Counted from the first letter of the stretch, positions 44,308 to 53,964 are shown. The stretch is 64,000 bases of DNA from Formivibrio citricus (GCF_900115065.1 NZ_FOVE01000012.1:37352-101351); one strand, 5' to 3'. Notes: a model not told the origin generated them from the sequence alone. Made by a program: numbers and translations.

Positions 44308-45906
44308 TCATCCTCGCCGCAATACCGCCTGCGCAGCCATCACACCGCGATACTGCGCTTCTTCGAATATCGACAAGCCGGAAAGATCGGCATGGGCCAG
44401 CAGGATCGGCGCCTTGCCGGCGCTTGCCAGCTGCTGGCGAGCTGCACCGTGGACGAAGCCGACCGTGGGCCGGACCATGGCGTGGCCCCAGCGCCAGATG
44501 TCGCAACGCGTGACGAGTTGCGGCAGGTCTGCGTGGGCGGGGGTCAGGTCGGCCATCACTTGCCGTGCCAGGCTGGTGTAGTCGGCGGCGAGCAGGTCAG
44601 CGCGGGCGGCGGAAGGCGGTCGGTCGGACAGCGCACGGTAGTAGGTGAAGACGGTCGGCCCCTTGCGCACCTGCAGGTTCTGGTGGGTGGCGTTGATGTA
44701 ACCCAAGCCGGGGCTGTTGTAGAGCACGTTGTCCCAGGCCATTTCCGCGCCGCCGTCGCTCGCCGGGTGAGCGGAAAGCGTGAGGTTGGCAATCAGCCAT
44801 GGCGCATGGGTGAAAGCGCGCGCGCTGTGGCGGACTGCTTCCGGGGCGTCGGTCCAGACATAGGGTAACAGGAACATCGGCCCGGCCCAGATCAGGCGTT
44901 CGGCGTGGTAGCGCACGCTGCGATTTTCCTGCGCCAGATACACATCGGCCCAGGCGCGGCCGTTGTCCGTGCCGATGCGCCAGACCCAGTGCCCGGTGCG
45001 GATATGGGGGGCGACTTTTTCCTGCAGCCGCGTGGCCAGCCAGCCGTTGCCTTCCGGCCAGGTCAACACCGTTTCATGTTCGGCGTTGGACGCCTCGCCG
45101 GTGCGGGCGCAGAAATAATGCAGCCCGGCCCATGCGGAGGCTTCCTTGTGATTCGTGCCGTAATCGTCTCGGCAGGCATAGTTGGCGTACCAGTGCACCG
45201 CCGGGCTTTTCAGGTTGTGCGACATCAGCCAGTCGTGCATTGAAATGCGGTCCAGCGCCAGAATGTCCGGATCGCGCGAGGACAGCGCCATCGGCAGGGC
45301 GAAAGCGCGCTTGCCGTCGCGGCCCTTTCTGGCTCGCCAGCCACGGATCAATTCGTCGAAACGCGCGAACTCGGCGCGCTCGCTGCTGGGAACACCGTGT
45401 TGCGGCGTCAGCCCCTCCTGCCAGCGGCCATGGATGAACAGCCGCTCGGCCGGCGCGGCGCAGAGATAGCGTTCCTCGTATTCCGGTTTTGGAGCGCGCG
45501 GGTCGCCCTTGATGACGCCGAGTTCAGCCAGCAGCAGGCGCGTGTATTCGGCTTCCACGCCCGGAATCGGCAGGTAGTGCGCGGCCCACGGGTAAGCCGA
45601 TACGGCGTTCTTGCCGCTGCGCGAATTGCCCCCGGCTTCGCGCTCGCCCTCTAGCAGCAGAAAATCGCTGAAGCCGTTGCGTTGCAACCACCATGCCGCT
45701 GAAAGCCCGGCAATGCCACCGCCGGCAATCAGCACCGGTACGCGCTTCTCTTCTGTTGGGGGCGGCATTGATCCATCGCGCAACTTGTGGCCCAGCGTGG
45801 CATCCTGCCCCAGCAGTTCGCCGGGCGGCAGGGGCGGGGCGGTGTTGCGGCAGGCGGTGGCGAGCAGCGTGGCGCCAGTCGCGGCGAGGAATTCGCGGCG
45901 GTTCAT
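44308..45906 (-). CDS. Tat-type lipoprotein flavin amine oxidase/NAD(P)-binding protein
   Basis: 532 residues. The start at 45906 gives NRREFLAATGATLLATAC, a twin-arginine and lipobox signal. A Rossmann VLIAGGGIAGLSAAWWL (near residue 68) and the following LLLEGEREAGGNSRSG are the FAD-binding part of the amine-oxidase family. Such proteins are often encoded beside membrane spermidine-synthase homologues, as here (46170). The chemistry is unknown. The two genes are on the same strand, separated by REP-like repeats. Confidence 0.82.
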   Translation of the reverse strand: MNRREFLAATGATLLATACRNTAPPLPPGELLGQDATLGHKLRDGSMPPPTEEKRVPVLIAGGGIAGLSAAWWLQRNGFSDFLLLEGEREAGGNSRSGKNAVSAYPWAAHYLPIPGVEAEYTRLLLAELGVIKGDPRAPKPEYEERYLCAAPAERLFIHGRWQEGLTPQHGVPSSERAEFARFDELIRGWRARKGRDGKRAFALPMALSSRDPDILALDRISMHDWLMSHNLKSPAVHWYANYACRDDYGTNHKEASAWAGLHYFCARTGEASNAEHETVLTWPEGNGWLATRLQEKVAPHIRTGHWVWRIGTDNGRAWADVYLAQENRSVRYHAERLIWAGPMFLLPYVWTDAPEAVRHSARAFTHAPWLIANLTLSAHPASDGGAEMAWDNVLYNSPGLGYINATHQNLQVRKGPTVFTYYRALSDRPPSAARADLLAADYTSLARQVMADLTPAHADLPQLVTRCDIWRWGHAMVRPTVGFVHGAARQQLASAGKAPILLAHADLSGLSIFEEAQYRGVMAAQAVLRRG

Positions 45907-45996
45907 GCGTTTTGAACCACAGAGGCACAGAGGCACAGAGAGAAAAGCATCAAATCAGACATCCGGGTTTTATCATCGAGAGGCCAGCCCTTTGCC

Positions 45997-46080
45997 GTCA
46001 TACCGGCGCAGGCCGGTATCCAGCAACGACGCCACTTCAAACCACTGGACCCCGGCCTGCGCCGGGGTGACGAGTTCAAA
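45997..46080. repeat. REP-like inverted unit
   Basis: CATACCGGCGCAGGCCGGTATCCAGCAA and GACCCCGGCCTGCGCCGGGGTGACGAGTTCAAAC, two hairpins of the family at 13141, 41828 and 47750. It lies between the flavoprotein gene and the spermidine-synthase homologue. Confidence 0.75.
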
Positions 46081-46169
46081 CAAGAATTGACCCAATTTAT
46101 AAGTTCGTGGCTGCATGCTGAATAGGGCCGTCTGTTTTCTTGGTGTTCTTCGTGGTGAAAGTTTTTAAT

Positions 46170-47684
46170 TTAACGGATCACCTGCCGCCATTCGCTTTCA
46201 AACATCCGCACCAGTTGCTGGTTGTCCAGCCGGTTGACCTCGGCCGGCACGCGGCTCATGTCGGCGGGGAAGGTGAAGAGCGCGGGCCACAGTTCGGGTG
46301 TGATGAAACGTGTCGGCACCGGGATGCTCGCGGGTGGCGCGGCGAGCTTTTCCTTGCTGTCGCGCCCGACCAGGATATAGCCCCATTCGCCGAAGGACGG
46401 CACCAGTACATGATAGGGCGCGGCATTTAGCCCGACGCTTTCCACGGTCGTGACCACGGTCCAGAATGCCTTGCGCGCATAGAGCGGCGAGGTGGACTGG
46501 ATGATGGCGCGCCCCTGCGCGACCAGATGGCGCTCCAGCAGGCGGTAAAAGAGGTTGGTGTAGAGCTTTCCCAATGCGTAGTTGGTCGGGTCGGGGAAAT
46601 CGACCACGATGAAATCGAAGGTTTCTTCGGGGTGAGTATCCAGCCACTTGAAGGCATCGGCTTCGATCACCTTGACCTTGGGCGAGTGCAGCGAATCCTG
46701 ATTGAGGCGGCGCAGGATCGGCGCATCGCGGAACAGCCGCGTCATGGCCGGGTCGAGATCGACCAGCGTCACCGACTGAATGTTGGGGTATTTGAGAATC
46801 TCGCGCACCGCCAGCCCGTCGCCACCACCGAGCACCGCAACCTTGCGCGCCCACGGCAGGCTCGCCAGCCCCGGATGCACCAGCGCCTCGTGGTAGCGGT
46901 ATTCATCGCGCGAGGAAAACTGCAGGTTGCCGTTGAGGAACAGCCGGTAATCGTCCTTCCAGCGTGTGACCACGATGCGCTGGTAGGGCGTGGTTTCGGC
47001 CAGGATCATTTCATCCTGGTACAACTGGTGCTCGGCCAGATGCGTGAGCTTGTCTGCCCCGGCAAAACCACCCAGCAGCAAAACGGCCGACCCCAGACAC
47101 AGCGCCAGCAGGTAGCGCGGGCGCGAAACCTTGGTTCGGAACAAAGTCCAGGACCAGATTGCCACGGCGATGTTCAGCAACCCGAACAGCAGCGCCGTGC
47201 GTGCCATGCCCAAGCGCGGCGCGAGTACCAGCGGGAACAGCAGCGATACGGCAAGTGCGCCGAGGTAGTCGAAACTCAGCACCTGCGAAACCAGATCCTT
47301 GAAACGAATCTCGCCCTCCAGCAAACGCATCACCAGCGGAATCTCCAGCCCGACCAGAATGCCGATGAGCATAACGAGTCCGTACAGAATAACCTTGAAC
47401 GGTGCGGCGCTGGAGGCATAGGCCAGGAACAGCCCGCTGGCGGAAAAACCGCCCAGCACGCCGACCATGACCTCGATCTCGATAAAGCGGGCGGGCAGGT
47501 CGCGGGTGATGTACTTGGAAAGCCACGAGCCCACGCCCATCGCGAACAGGTAAACGCCGATCACCGTGGAGAACTGCGTGATCGAATCGCCGAGCAGGTA
47601 GCTCGACTGCGCGGCGGCAATCAGTTCATAGGCCAGCCCGCAGGAGGCGACGACAAAAACCGAAACGAGCAGGGCAAAGCGCAT
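46170..47684 (-). CDS. Membrane-embedded spermidine synthase homologue
   Basis: 504 residues. The N-terminal half has about seven hydrophobic helices (about 1-215). The C-terminal part is an aminopropyltransferase fold: QRIVVTRWKDDYRLFLNGNLQFSSRDEYRYHE, VAVLGGGDGLAVREILK and FDFIVVDFPDPTN keep the decarboxy-SAM/putrescine-binding positions (GGGDG and the DFPD catalytic Asp). The membrane-fused form may act on another amine than putrescine. It is paired with the Tat flavoprotein gene. Confidence 0.85.
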   Translation of the reverse strand: MRFALLVSVFVVASCGLAYELIAAAQSSYLLGDSITQFSTVIGVYLFAMGVGSWLSKYITRDLPARFIEIEVMVGVLGGFSASGLFLAYASSAAPFKVILYGLVMLIGILVGLEIPLVMRLLEGEIRFKDLVSQVLSFDYLGALAVSLLFPLVLAPRLGMARTALLFGLLNIAVAIWSWTLFRTKVSRPRYLLALCLGSAVLLLGGFAGADKLTHLAEHQLYQDEMILAETTPYQRIVVTRWKDDYRLFLNGNLQFSSRDEYRYHEALVHPGLASLPWARKVAVLGGGDGLAVREILKYPNIQSVTLVDLDPAMTRLFRDAPILRRLNQDSLHSPKVKVIEADAFKWLDTHPEETFDFIVVDFPDPTNYALGKLYTNLFYRLLERHLVAQGRAIIQSTSPLYARKAFWTVVTTVESVGLNAAPYHVLVPSFGEWGYILVGRDSKEKLAAPPASIPVPTRFITPELWPALFTFPADMSRVPAEVNRLDNQQLVRMFESEWRQVIR

Positions 47685-47919
47685 GGTGAGTGGTCCGAAA
47701 GCAATGGCGTGATTGTAGCCGCGATTTCAGGTTTTTCTCTCTGTCTTGCTGGTCATTCCGGCGAAGGCCGGAATCCAGAGATTTTTATGTGCCAGCGATG
47801 CGGCGCATGCAGGGCTCCCTCTCCCTTCATGGGAGAGGGTTGGGGTGAGGGTGGGATGTTTTCGTTGCCGTGGCAAGTCAAAAGCGGGTTTTCAGCGCCT
47901 GTGGCGCAGTGTTTTTGAT

Positions 47920-48003
47920 GCGGGTTTCCGCCCCGCCTACGGGAAAGGGGAATTGTCTCGCCAATTCCCTTTCATCCCCAAGGCGACCCCGCCTTGGAAA
48001 CCC
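47920..48003. repeat. Dispersed repeat, type E copy 2 (reverse orientation)
   Basis: CGGGTTTCCGCCCCGCCTACGGGAAAGG then GGAATTGTCTCGCCAATTCC then CTTTCATCCCCAAGGCGACCCCGCC; the reverse complement follows the order of 22751-22843. Confidence 0.65.
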
Positions 48004-48130
48004 CTGAACAATTGCTGCGAAGGCGCATGGCGGCGTCGCGCGGTGCTCGAAATCCTCATGTATACCCACATACATTGCGGTTTCTGCGCTCCGGGCTCCT
48101 TGCCCTGTACCTTCTCGCCGACTTGTTCAG
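48004..48130. repeat. Dispersed palindromic repeat, type C copy 2
   Basis: 127 bp. Ends are CTGAACAA (48004-48011) and TTGTTCAG (48123-48130), 8 of 8 complementary. The core stem is ATGTAT (48058-48063) facing ATACAT (48070-48075). Internal sequence is close to 18921-19042. It is not next to a stop codon but directly abuts a type E repeat. Confidence 0.8.
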
Positions 48131-48314
48131 CGTTTCCCTTGCGGCCCTCCGGGCTACCCTCGGTCGGTCGCGAGCCCGGGTCTCGCTCCGCTTCCTCGGC
48201 GCTGGCTGAGGGGATGAGGAAAGTCGTCTGCCATGGCGAGGGTCTGTGGGAGCGGATGCAATCCGCGAAGGAGTTGTTCAATAAAACAGCGCGCTGCCGA
48301 GGCGCATCCATGCC

Positions 48315-49295
48315 CTATCGCTTCAAGTGTTTATCAAGAAAATCCAGAATTTTGGCCGCGTTTGCAGGTGCGTCGAATTTCGGGCCGCCATGTCCTGCGT
48401 CAAGTGTTTCGAAAACAACTTTGTCCTGACCAATGGTGGAGACGAGCTTTTCGGCCAGCTGTTTTGATTGCGTAATCGGCACATTGCGGTCGGCTGCGCC
48501 ATGCTGGATATACATCGGTGGAGTTTTTGCTCCAACATGGGTGATCGGATTGGCGAGAGCGGCAAGCGGTTGCGCTTCGGGTGTGCCCACGGTTTTGCCA
48601 AGGTATCTCGATTCAAACGAATTTGGTGAACTCGTCAGTCCCATCACTCCCGATGTGCCCTGCGCTGCGAATTGCGCATCCATGGTTGTGAAATCCAATG
48701 GGCCAAACCAATCCACTGCAGCCTGTACCGCATCGGAAACGTCAGCATGGCCCAATGCAGGATCCGTGAGTGCTGCGACACCGGCAGAAGTTGCTGCAAG
48801 CGCAGAAAGGTTGCCACCCGCCGAACCGCCCCAGGTTGCAAAACGATTCGAATCCAACCGGTACTGCGCGGCGTTGGCTCGCAGGAAGCGTATTGCTGCT
48901 TTCACATCATTGATGGCCGCCGGGAATTTTGCTTCGCCGCTCAGACGGTAATCGATGGATGCTACGGCATAGCCACGCTTCAATCCCTCCAGCATCGGGG
49001 CGATGTTGCCCGATTTCTTGCCAAGCGCAAAACCACCGCCGTGTATTTCAATGATCAAAGGGAACGGTTCGGCGCCTTCGTTAGGCAGGTAAAGGTCAAG
49101 CTTTTGCGAAGGCGATGTTTTTGCATAGGCAACATCAAGATGTTGGGTCTTGATCCATGAGGTGTCGGCCTTGACTGGTCTCGTCGGCATGACGCCCTGT
49201 TCTGGCAAAGGGGGCAGATTGCTGCTCGGGACTGTACACGCGACAGAGATGCATGCGACCGAAGCCAGCAAAAACATCGGGGGGATTTTTTTCAT
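48315..49295 (-). CDS. Lipoprotein alpha/beta hydrolase (BD-FAE/esterase family)
   Basis: 326 residues. The start at 49295 has AGGA 9 bp upstream and gives a lipoprotein signal ending ISVAC. Motifs are EIHGGGFALGKKSG (oxyanion hole), WGGSAGGNLSALA (nucleophile Ser) and DAGHGGPKFD (catalytic His). Substrate unknown; similar enzymes remove acetyl or feruloyl esters. The gene is less GC-rich than its neighbours. An ATG at 49304 would add three residues. Confidence 0.85.
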   Translation of the reverse strand: MKKIPPMFLLASVACISVACTVPSSNLPPLPEQGVMPTRPVKADTSWIKTQHLDVAYAKTSPSQKLDLYLPNEGAEPFPLIIEIHGGGFALGKKSGNIAPMLEGLKRGYAVASIDYRLSGEAKFPAAINDVKAAIRFLRANAAQYRLDSNRFATWGGSAGGNLSALAATSAGVAALTDPALGHADVSDAVQAAVDWFGPLDFTTMDAQFAAQGTSGVMGLTSSPNSFESRYLGKTVGTPEAQPLAALANPITHVGAKTPPMYIQHGAADRNVPITQSKQLAEKLVSTIGQDKVVFETLDAGHGGPKFDAPANAAKILDFLDKHLKR

Positions 49296-49425
49296 TTTTT
49301 CCATTCCTGTATTTTTTGAAAAATGTACCAGTAAAAACAGGACAGGAAACAGGCCCGTGGTGGAGATTTTCAGTTTTTTACGAATCCCTCTGAATAGCCG
49401 CCGAAAAGCAACCCAGCGCCTGCCT

Positions 49426-51450
49426 CTACACTCTCAACAACGCCTCCCGCCCCGGCAGCCAGCGGTCCAGATGCCGGATCGCGATTTCCGGCGCATGGGC
49501 GAGCAGGTGTTGGGCGGTTTCGCGGGCGGCTTCCAGCAGGTCGGTGTCGGCTTCGAGGTCGGCGAAGCGCAGCATGGCTGCGCCGGATTGGCGTATGCCG
49601 ACGAGTTCGCCGGGGCCGCGGATTTGTAAATCCTGGCGGGCGATTTCGAAGCCGTCGGTGGTGTCGCGGATGACCTTGAGCCGGGTTTGGGCGAGTTCGG
49701 AGAGCGGGGCGGCGTAGAGCAGCACGCAGAAGGATGCATGCTGACCGCGCCCGACCCGGCCGCGCAACTGGTGCAGTTGCGCCAGCCCCATGCGTTCGGC
49801 GTGCTCAATCACCATCAGGCTGGCGTTGGGGACATCGACGCCCACTTCGATGACGGTGGTGGCGACCAGTACCTGGATTTCGTTTTTCTGGAAGGCGGCC
49901 ATCACGGCGGCTTTTTCGGCGGGTTTCAGGCGCCCGTGTACCAGCCCGACCCGGATGCCTTCGAGTTCTTCCGAAAGCTGCGCATGGGTATCGACGGCGG
50001 TTTGCAGTTGCAGCGCTTCCGATTCCTCGATCAGCGGGCAGACCCAATACACCTGCCGCCCTTCCTGAACCTTGGCGGCGATGCGGCTGATGATCTCGTC
50101 GCGCCGCGCATCCGATACCAGCTTTGTGACGATGGGCGTGCGGCCGGGCGGGAGTTCGTCGATTACGCTGACATCCAGATCGGCGTAGAAGCTCATCGCC
50201 AGCGTGCGGGGAATCGGCGTCGCGCTCATCATCAATTGGTGCGGGCTGCCGCCCTTGCTGCGCAGGGCCAGGCGCTGCGCGACACCGAAGCGGTGCTGTT
50301 CGTCCACGATCACGAGGCCCAGCCGCTCGAATGCGACCTCCTGCTGGAACAGCGCGTGCGTACCGACGATGAGTTGCGCGCGGCCTTCAAGCGCATCGGC
50401 GAGCGCGGCTTTCTTGTCCTTCGATTTCAGACTGCCGGTCAGCCAGGCCACCTGGATATCCAGTGGCGCGAGCCAATCCGCGAGCTTGCGGAAATGCTGT
50501 TCGGCGAGGATTTCGGTCGGCGCCATCAGGGCCACCTGCCAGCCTGCTTCGATGGCGGCGCAGGCCGCGAGTGCGGCAACCACCGTCTTGCCCGCGCCCA
50601 CGTCGCCTTGCAACAGACGCTGCATCGGGTGCGGCTCTCCCAGGTCGGCGTTGATCTCGGCCAGCACCTTTTGCTGCGCGCGGGTCAGGCCGAAGGGCAG
50701 GGCAGCGAGCAGTTTCGCAGCCAGTTCGCCCTTGGCGCGGATCACCGGCGCGTTCTGTTCGCGCCGCGCCGCGCGGGCCATGCGCAGGCTTAATTGTTGC
50801 GCCAGCAGTTCGTCGAATTTCAGCCGCCGCCAGGCCGGATGTGTGCGCTCGCGCAGCAGTATTTGCGGTACATCGGGCGGCGGGTTGTGCAGCAGGCGCA
50901 CGCTGCCGGCGAAGTCGGGCAGGTTGAGCGGGTCGATGACCGAGGCGGGCAGGGTATCGGCCAGGTTGCAGCTTTTCAGTGCCTGGCCGATGTATTTGAC
51001 GAGCTGGAATTGCGGCAGGCCGGCGGTGGTCGGGTAGACCGGCGTCAGTGATTCGTTGAGTTCGTTGTGCTTGCCGACCACGCGAATCTTCGGGTGCACC
51101 ATCTCGTCGCCCCAAAAACCGCGCCGTATCTCGCCGAAAAGACGCACACGTTTGCCAACCGCCAGTTGTTTGGCTGCACTCGGGTAGAAGTTGAGCAGGC
51201 GCACCACCAGCGTGCCCGAAGCATCGGCCACGCGAGCCACCAGTTGCTTGCGCGGCTTGTACTGCACCTCGCAGCTTTGCACTTCGCCTTCGACCAGTAC
51301 CTGCGTGCCGACCGGCGCATCGGTGATCGGCCAGAGGTGCGTTTCGTCCTCGTAGCGCAGCGGCAGGTGCAGCACAAAATCAAAAGCCCGCCCGATGCCG
51401 ATCTTGGCGAGCTGGCTTTGGAGCTTGGGAGTAAGGGCAGCAAAATCCAT
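49426..51450 (-). CDS. recG: ATP-dependent DNA helicase RecG
   Basis: 674 residues (E. coli 693). An N-terminal wedge/OB-fold region (about 1-210) precedes the helicase core. Walker A is GDVGAGKT at about 282-289, followed by APTEILAEQH, VDEQHRFGV and the C-terminal motifs VEVGVDVPNA and QLRGRVGRG. RecG remodels stalled forks and Holliday junctions. It is not in the spoT-trmH-recG setting of E. coli. Confidence 0.95.
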   Translation of the reverse strand: MDFAALTPKLQSQLAKIGIGRAFDFVLHLPLRYEDETHLWPITDAPVGTQVLVEGEVQSCEVQYKPRKQLVARVADASGTLVVRLLNFYPSAAKQLAVGKRVRLFGEIRRGFWGDEMVHPKIRVVGKHNELNESLTPVYPTTAGLPQFQLVKYIGQALKSCNLADTLPASVIDPLNLPDFAGSVRLLHNPPPDVPQILLRERTHPAWRRLKFDELLAQQLSLRMARAARREQNAPVIRAKGELAAKLLAALPFGLTRAQQKVLAEINADLGEPHPMQRLLQGDVGAGKTVVAALAACAAIEAGWQVALMAPTEILAEQHFRKLADWLAPLDIQVAWLTGSLKSKDKKAALADALEGRAQLIVGTHALFQQEVAFERLGLVIVDEQHRFGVAQRLALRSKGGSPHQLMMSATPIPRTLAMSFYADLDVSVIDELPPGRTPIVTKLVSDARRDEIISRIAAKVQEGRQVYWVCPLIEESEALQLQTAVDTHAQLSEELEGIRVGLVHGRLKPAEKAAVMAAFQKNEIQVLVATTVIEVGVDVPNASLMVIEHAERMGLAQLHQLRGRVGRGQHASFCVLLYAAPLSELAQTRLKVIRDTTDGFEIARQDLQIRGPGELVGIRQSGAAMLRFADLEADTDLLEAARETAQHLLAHAPEIAIRHLDRWLPGREALLRV

Positions 51451-51558
51451 GGATGGCGATTAGAACGATCGTTCTTGTTGCTGCCACTGTAGCGGGTTTG
51501 GCGGGAGATTGCCAGTGTTTCAGGTGTTGGGTATTGGGCGCAATGCGCCGCGCATTTA

Positions 51559-52320
51559 TTACTGCCGGGCTGGCTTGGCCGGGCGCATGCCGTGCTTTTC
51601 CAGAATGGCTTTTACTTTGCCTTCCTTGATCAATGCCTTTACCGCGTTGTTGAACTGGATGGCCTGTTGTTCGCTGACTTTCTTGCGCGATAATCCGATG
51701 GTGAACTGTATTTTTTGCAGATCGCCAACCAGCTTCAAGTTCGTGATTTTTTCTTCTTTGAGCAGCGACAGGCCTACTTCACGGTTGACCAGTACCAATG
51801 CTTTATCGCCATACCGACCGCCAATCAGCTTTTTGATGGCTGTCAGGTTGGCTACTTCGATAACGATGTTGGTTTTTCCTTGTGCGACGTTTTCCAGGGC
51901 TTTGGATGTGGCTGATGGCCCGTATACGCCTACCGTGTAGCCATTCAGATCCTCAACTCGCTGGTAACTGAATTGGCTCGAAACGGGCGCAAAAAACGAA
52001 TAGGCGGTGTCGAGGATGGGTTCGGACAAATAGAAGGCTTTTTCCCGTTCCGGTGTTTTTGCAACGCCGAACAAACCGCTGACCTGGCCTTCTTCAGCCA
52101 TGCGCAGTGCGCGCCGCCATGGAAAAATTTCCATCGTGCATTCGACTTTTAGCCTGTCGCACGCAGCCTGGACTATGTCTGCAAAAGGCCCTGCGACCTT
52201 GCCGTTTTCCTTGTAGCTGTATGGATGAAACGGCTCGGTCACCCAGAGCATGGGGGCAGCTATCGTGCTTGAAGAGCAAACCAGACCAAGCAACAAACCC
52301 GCCAGATGTTGTCGTTTCAC
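51559..52320 (-). CDS. Periplasmic solute-binding protein (SBP family 3)
   Basis: 253 residues from the GTG at 52320, which has AAGGG about 9 bp upstream and starts a classical signal peptide (KRQHLAGLLLGLVCSSSTIAA). A GTG at 52347 would add nine residues. The mature part has WVTEPFHPYSYKENGKVAGPFADIV, the FPWRRALRMAE stretch and PEREKAFYLSEP, as in orphan amino-acid-type binders. Like the gene at 9119, no transporter gene is adjacent. Confidence 0.8.
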   Translation of the reverse strand: MKRQHLAGLLLGLVCSSSTIAAPMLWVTEPFHPYSYKENGKVAGPFADIVQAACDRLKVECTMEIFPWRRALRMAEEGQVSGLFGVAKTPEREKAFYLSEPILDTAYSFFAPVSSQFSYQRVEDLNGYTVGVYGPSATSKALENVAQGKTNIVIEVANLTAIKKLIGGRYGDKALVLVNREVGLSLLKEEKITNLKLVGDLQKIQFTIGLSRKKVSEQQAIQFNNAVKALIKEGKVKAILEKHGMRPAKPARQ

Positions 52321-52384
52321 GAGGTAGACCCTTGTCGAAATTTGCACCGGAAGATGTGCGCGGCTTTATCGCGCAATTTACTAC

Positions 52385-53266
52385 TTACCGCCCCGCCAGC
52401 ATCTTCTGTTTTTCTTCCATCTTGCGTTTGATCTCCGGCAGCATTGCCAGCACGGCTTTTTCGCCTTCAAGAATCGCGACATTTTTCTGGTCGAAGTCCG
52501 CCGAGCCGATCTTGCCGACCTTGGGGCGGATCACGATGTCGGCGCGGGCGAGTTCCTGCTCTCCGAGCTTCTGGCCCATGATGGCGATGGACTGGTTGAC
52601 GGTGCCCAAGAGGTTTTTGGCGTTGCCGTCGGCAGCCTTTTTCGAGATATCCACGGCGATCACGAAATCCGCGCCCATTTCGCGCGCGGAATCGACCGGG
52701 ACCGGGCTGACCACGCCGCCGTCCACGTACTTGATGCCGTCGATCTCGACCGGCTCGAATACGCCGGGGATGCTGGACGAGGCGCGTACGGCTTGTCCGA
52801 CGTTGCCGTGGTTAAAAGCGATGCGCTCGCCGTTGTCGAGCCGCGTGGCGACTGCGGCGAAAGGTTTGCCGAGTTTTTCCAGCGTGCGGTCATGCAGCAG
52901 CTTGTTCACGTAGTTCTGCAGTTTTTCGCCCTTGATGATGCCGCCGCTGAAGAGGCGTACGTCGCGGATCTGCGCTTCGTCCAGGCCGAAAGCGCGCTCC
53001 TGCAGGGCGAAGGCATCCATGCCGCCCGCGTACAGGCTGCCGACCACGCTGCCGGCGCTGGTGCCGGTGACCACGTCGGCCTGGATACCGTGCGCTTCAA
53101 GCATCTTGATCACGCCGATGTGGGCAAAGCCCTTGGCTGCACCGCCGCCCAGCGCCAGCCCGACCTTGAGCTTGGGCAGCGGTTTGGCTTGCTGCTGGGG
53201 CGGGTTGGATACGCAGGCGCTCAGCAGGAGCAGCGGCAGCAGGGCAGTGAGGAATAACTTTTTCAT
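52385..53266 (-). CDS. Patatin-like phospholipase lipoprotein
   Basis: 293 residues. MKKLFLTALLPLLLLSAC is a lipoprotein signal with lipobox LLSAC. The patatin motifs are GLALGGGAAKGFAHIGV (oxyanion hole), GTSAG with Ser70, and YVDGGVVSP (Asp of the Ser-Asp dyad). It belongs to the RssA/YlbK group of proteobacterial patatins. The start overlaps the trmO stop (ATGA), so the two are coupled. Confidence 0.9.
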   Translation of the reverse strand: MKKLFLTALLPLLLLSACVSNPPQQQAKPLPKLKVGLALGGGAAKGFAHIGVIKMLEAHGIQADVVTGTSAGSVVGSLYAGGMDAFALQERAFGLDEAQIRDVRLFSGGIIKGEKLQNYVNKLLHDRTLEKLGKPFAAVATRLDNGERIAFNHGNVGQAVRASSSIPGVFEPVEIDGIKYVDGGVVSPVPVDSAREMGADFVIAVDISKKAADGNAKNLLGTVNQSIAIMGQKLGEQELARADIVIRPKVGKIGSADFDQKNVAILEGEKAVLAMLPEIKRKMEEKQKMLAGR

Positions 53267-53964
53267 GGTTCTATCAACTCCAGGGCGGTGACGATGGCGG
53301 TCTGGCCGTCGCAACGCCATTTCACGTCAAAATCATACAGCCGCACGCCGTACAGGCGTTGCGGATCGTCGGCATACGCCGGGCGCGGGTCTTGCGCCAA
53401 TACTTCCCCGATCAGCTCGATCAGGTGGGGGTAACGGGTTTGGGCGGCTTGGCAGGCGCCCATGGCCTCATCGCTGAAGGTCACGGCCAGTTGTTGCGGT
53501 GGCCCATCGACAAACCCGCCGCGCGCTTCCGGCTGGCTTTCCACGAAGGGAATGTAGGGCTTGATGTCGAGGATCGGCGTGCCGTCGACCAGATCGACAC
53601 CCCTGAAGCGCAGCACCACGCCGTTGGCGGTGTCGACGCCGTCGAGTTCGACCAGCGAGAGGCCGATGGGGTTGGGGCGGAACGGCGCGCGGCTCGCGAA
53701 CACGCCGACGCGCTTGTTGCCGCCCAACCGCGGCGGACGTACGGTGGGGCTCCAGTTGCCCACGGTTTCGTGGAATACGAACGTGAGCCAGACATGTGAA
53801 AACGCCTCAAGTCCGCGCACGCTCTCCGGCCGGTCGAACGGCGGCAACAGGCGCAGTTCGCCCACGGCATGCGGCGCAAGACGCGGCTGGCGCGGAATGC
53901 CGAACTTGTCCGGAAACGGGGTGGACAGATAGCCGATGGGCGGAAAGGTGAACGAGTCAGTCAC
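53263..53964 (-). CDS. trmO: tRNA (adenine37-N6)-methyltransferase TrmO (YaeB/VirR family)
   Basis: 233 residues from a GTG at 53964. Family hallmarks are FPPIGYLSTPFPDKFGIPRQP, GLEAFSHVWLTFVFHE, RVGVFASRAPFRPNPIGLSLVEL and LVDGTPILDIKPYIPF. TrmO methylates N6-threonylcarbamoyl-adenosine 37 in tRNA. The start has no clear ribosome-binding site; an ATG at 54021 would add 19 residues. Patatin overlaps the 3' end by 4 bp. Confidence 0.88.
   Translation of the reverse strand: MTDSFTFPPIGYLSTPFPDKFGIPRQPRLAPHAVGELRLLPPFDRPESVRGLEAFSHVWLTFVFHETVGNWSPTVRPPRLGGNKRVGVFASRAPFRPNPIGLSLVELDGVDTANGVVLRFRGVDLVDGTPILDIKPYIPFVESQPEARGGFVDGPPQQLAVTFSDEAMGACQAAQTRYPHLIELIGEVLAQDPRPAYADDPQRLYGVRLYDFDVKWRCDGQTAIVTALELIEP

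Larger units (their letters stand above)
47685..48314. other. 630-bp intergenic mosaic of repeats
   Basis: No convincing gene. From left: REP hairpin CATTCCGGCGAAGGCCGGAATCC (about 47754-47776), CCCTCTCCCTTCATGGGAGAGGGTTGGGGTGAGGG (47818-47853), the type E repeat (47920-48003), the type C repeat (48004-48130), a region with no match (48131-48238), and TGTGGGAGCGGATGCAATCCGCGAA (48246-48270), a REP-like palindrome. At least five repeat families abut each other. Confidence 0.75.

Noticed and set aside
47746..48429. 227-codon open frame over the repeat mosaic
   Set aside because: Its translation simply reads the repeats (REP, type E, type C) and has no ribosome-binding site; same for 47937-48311 on the other strand.
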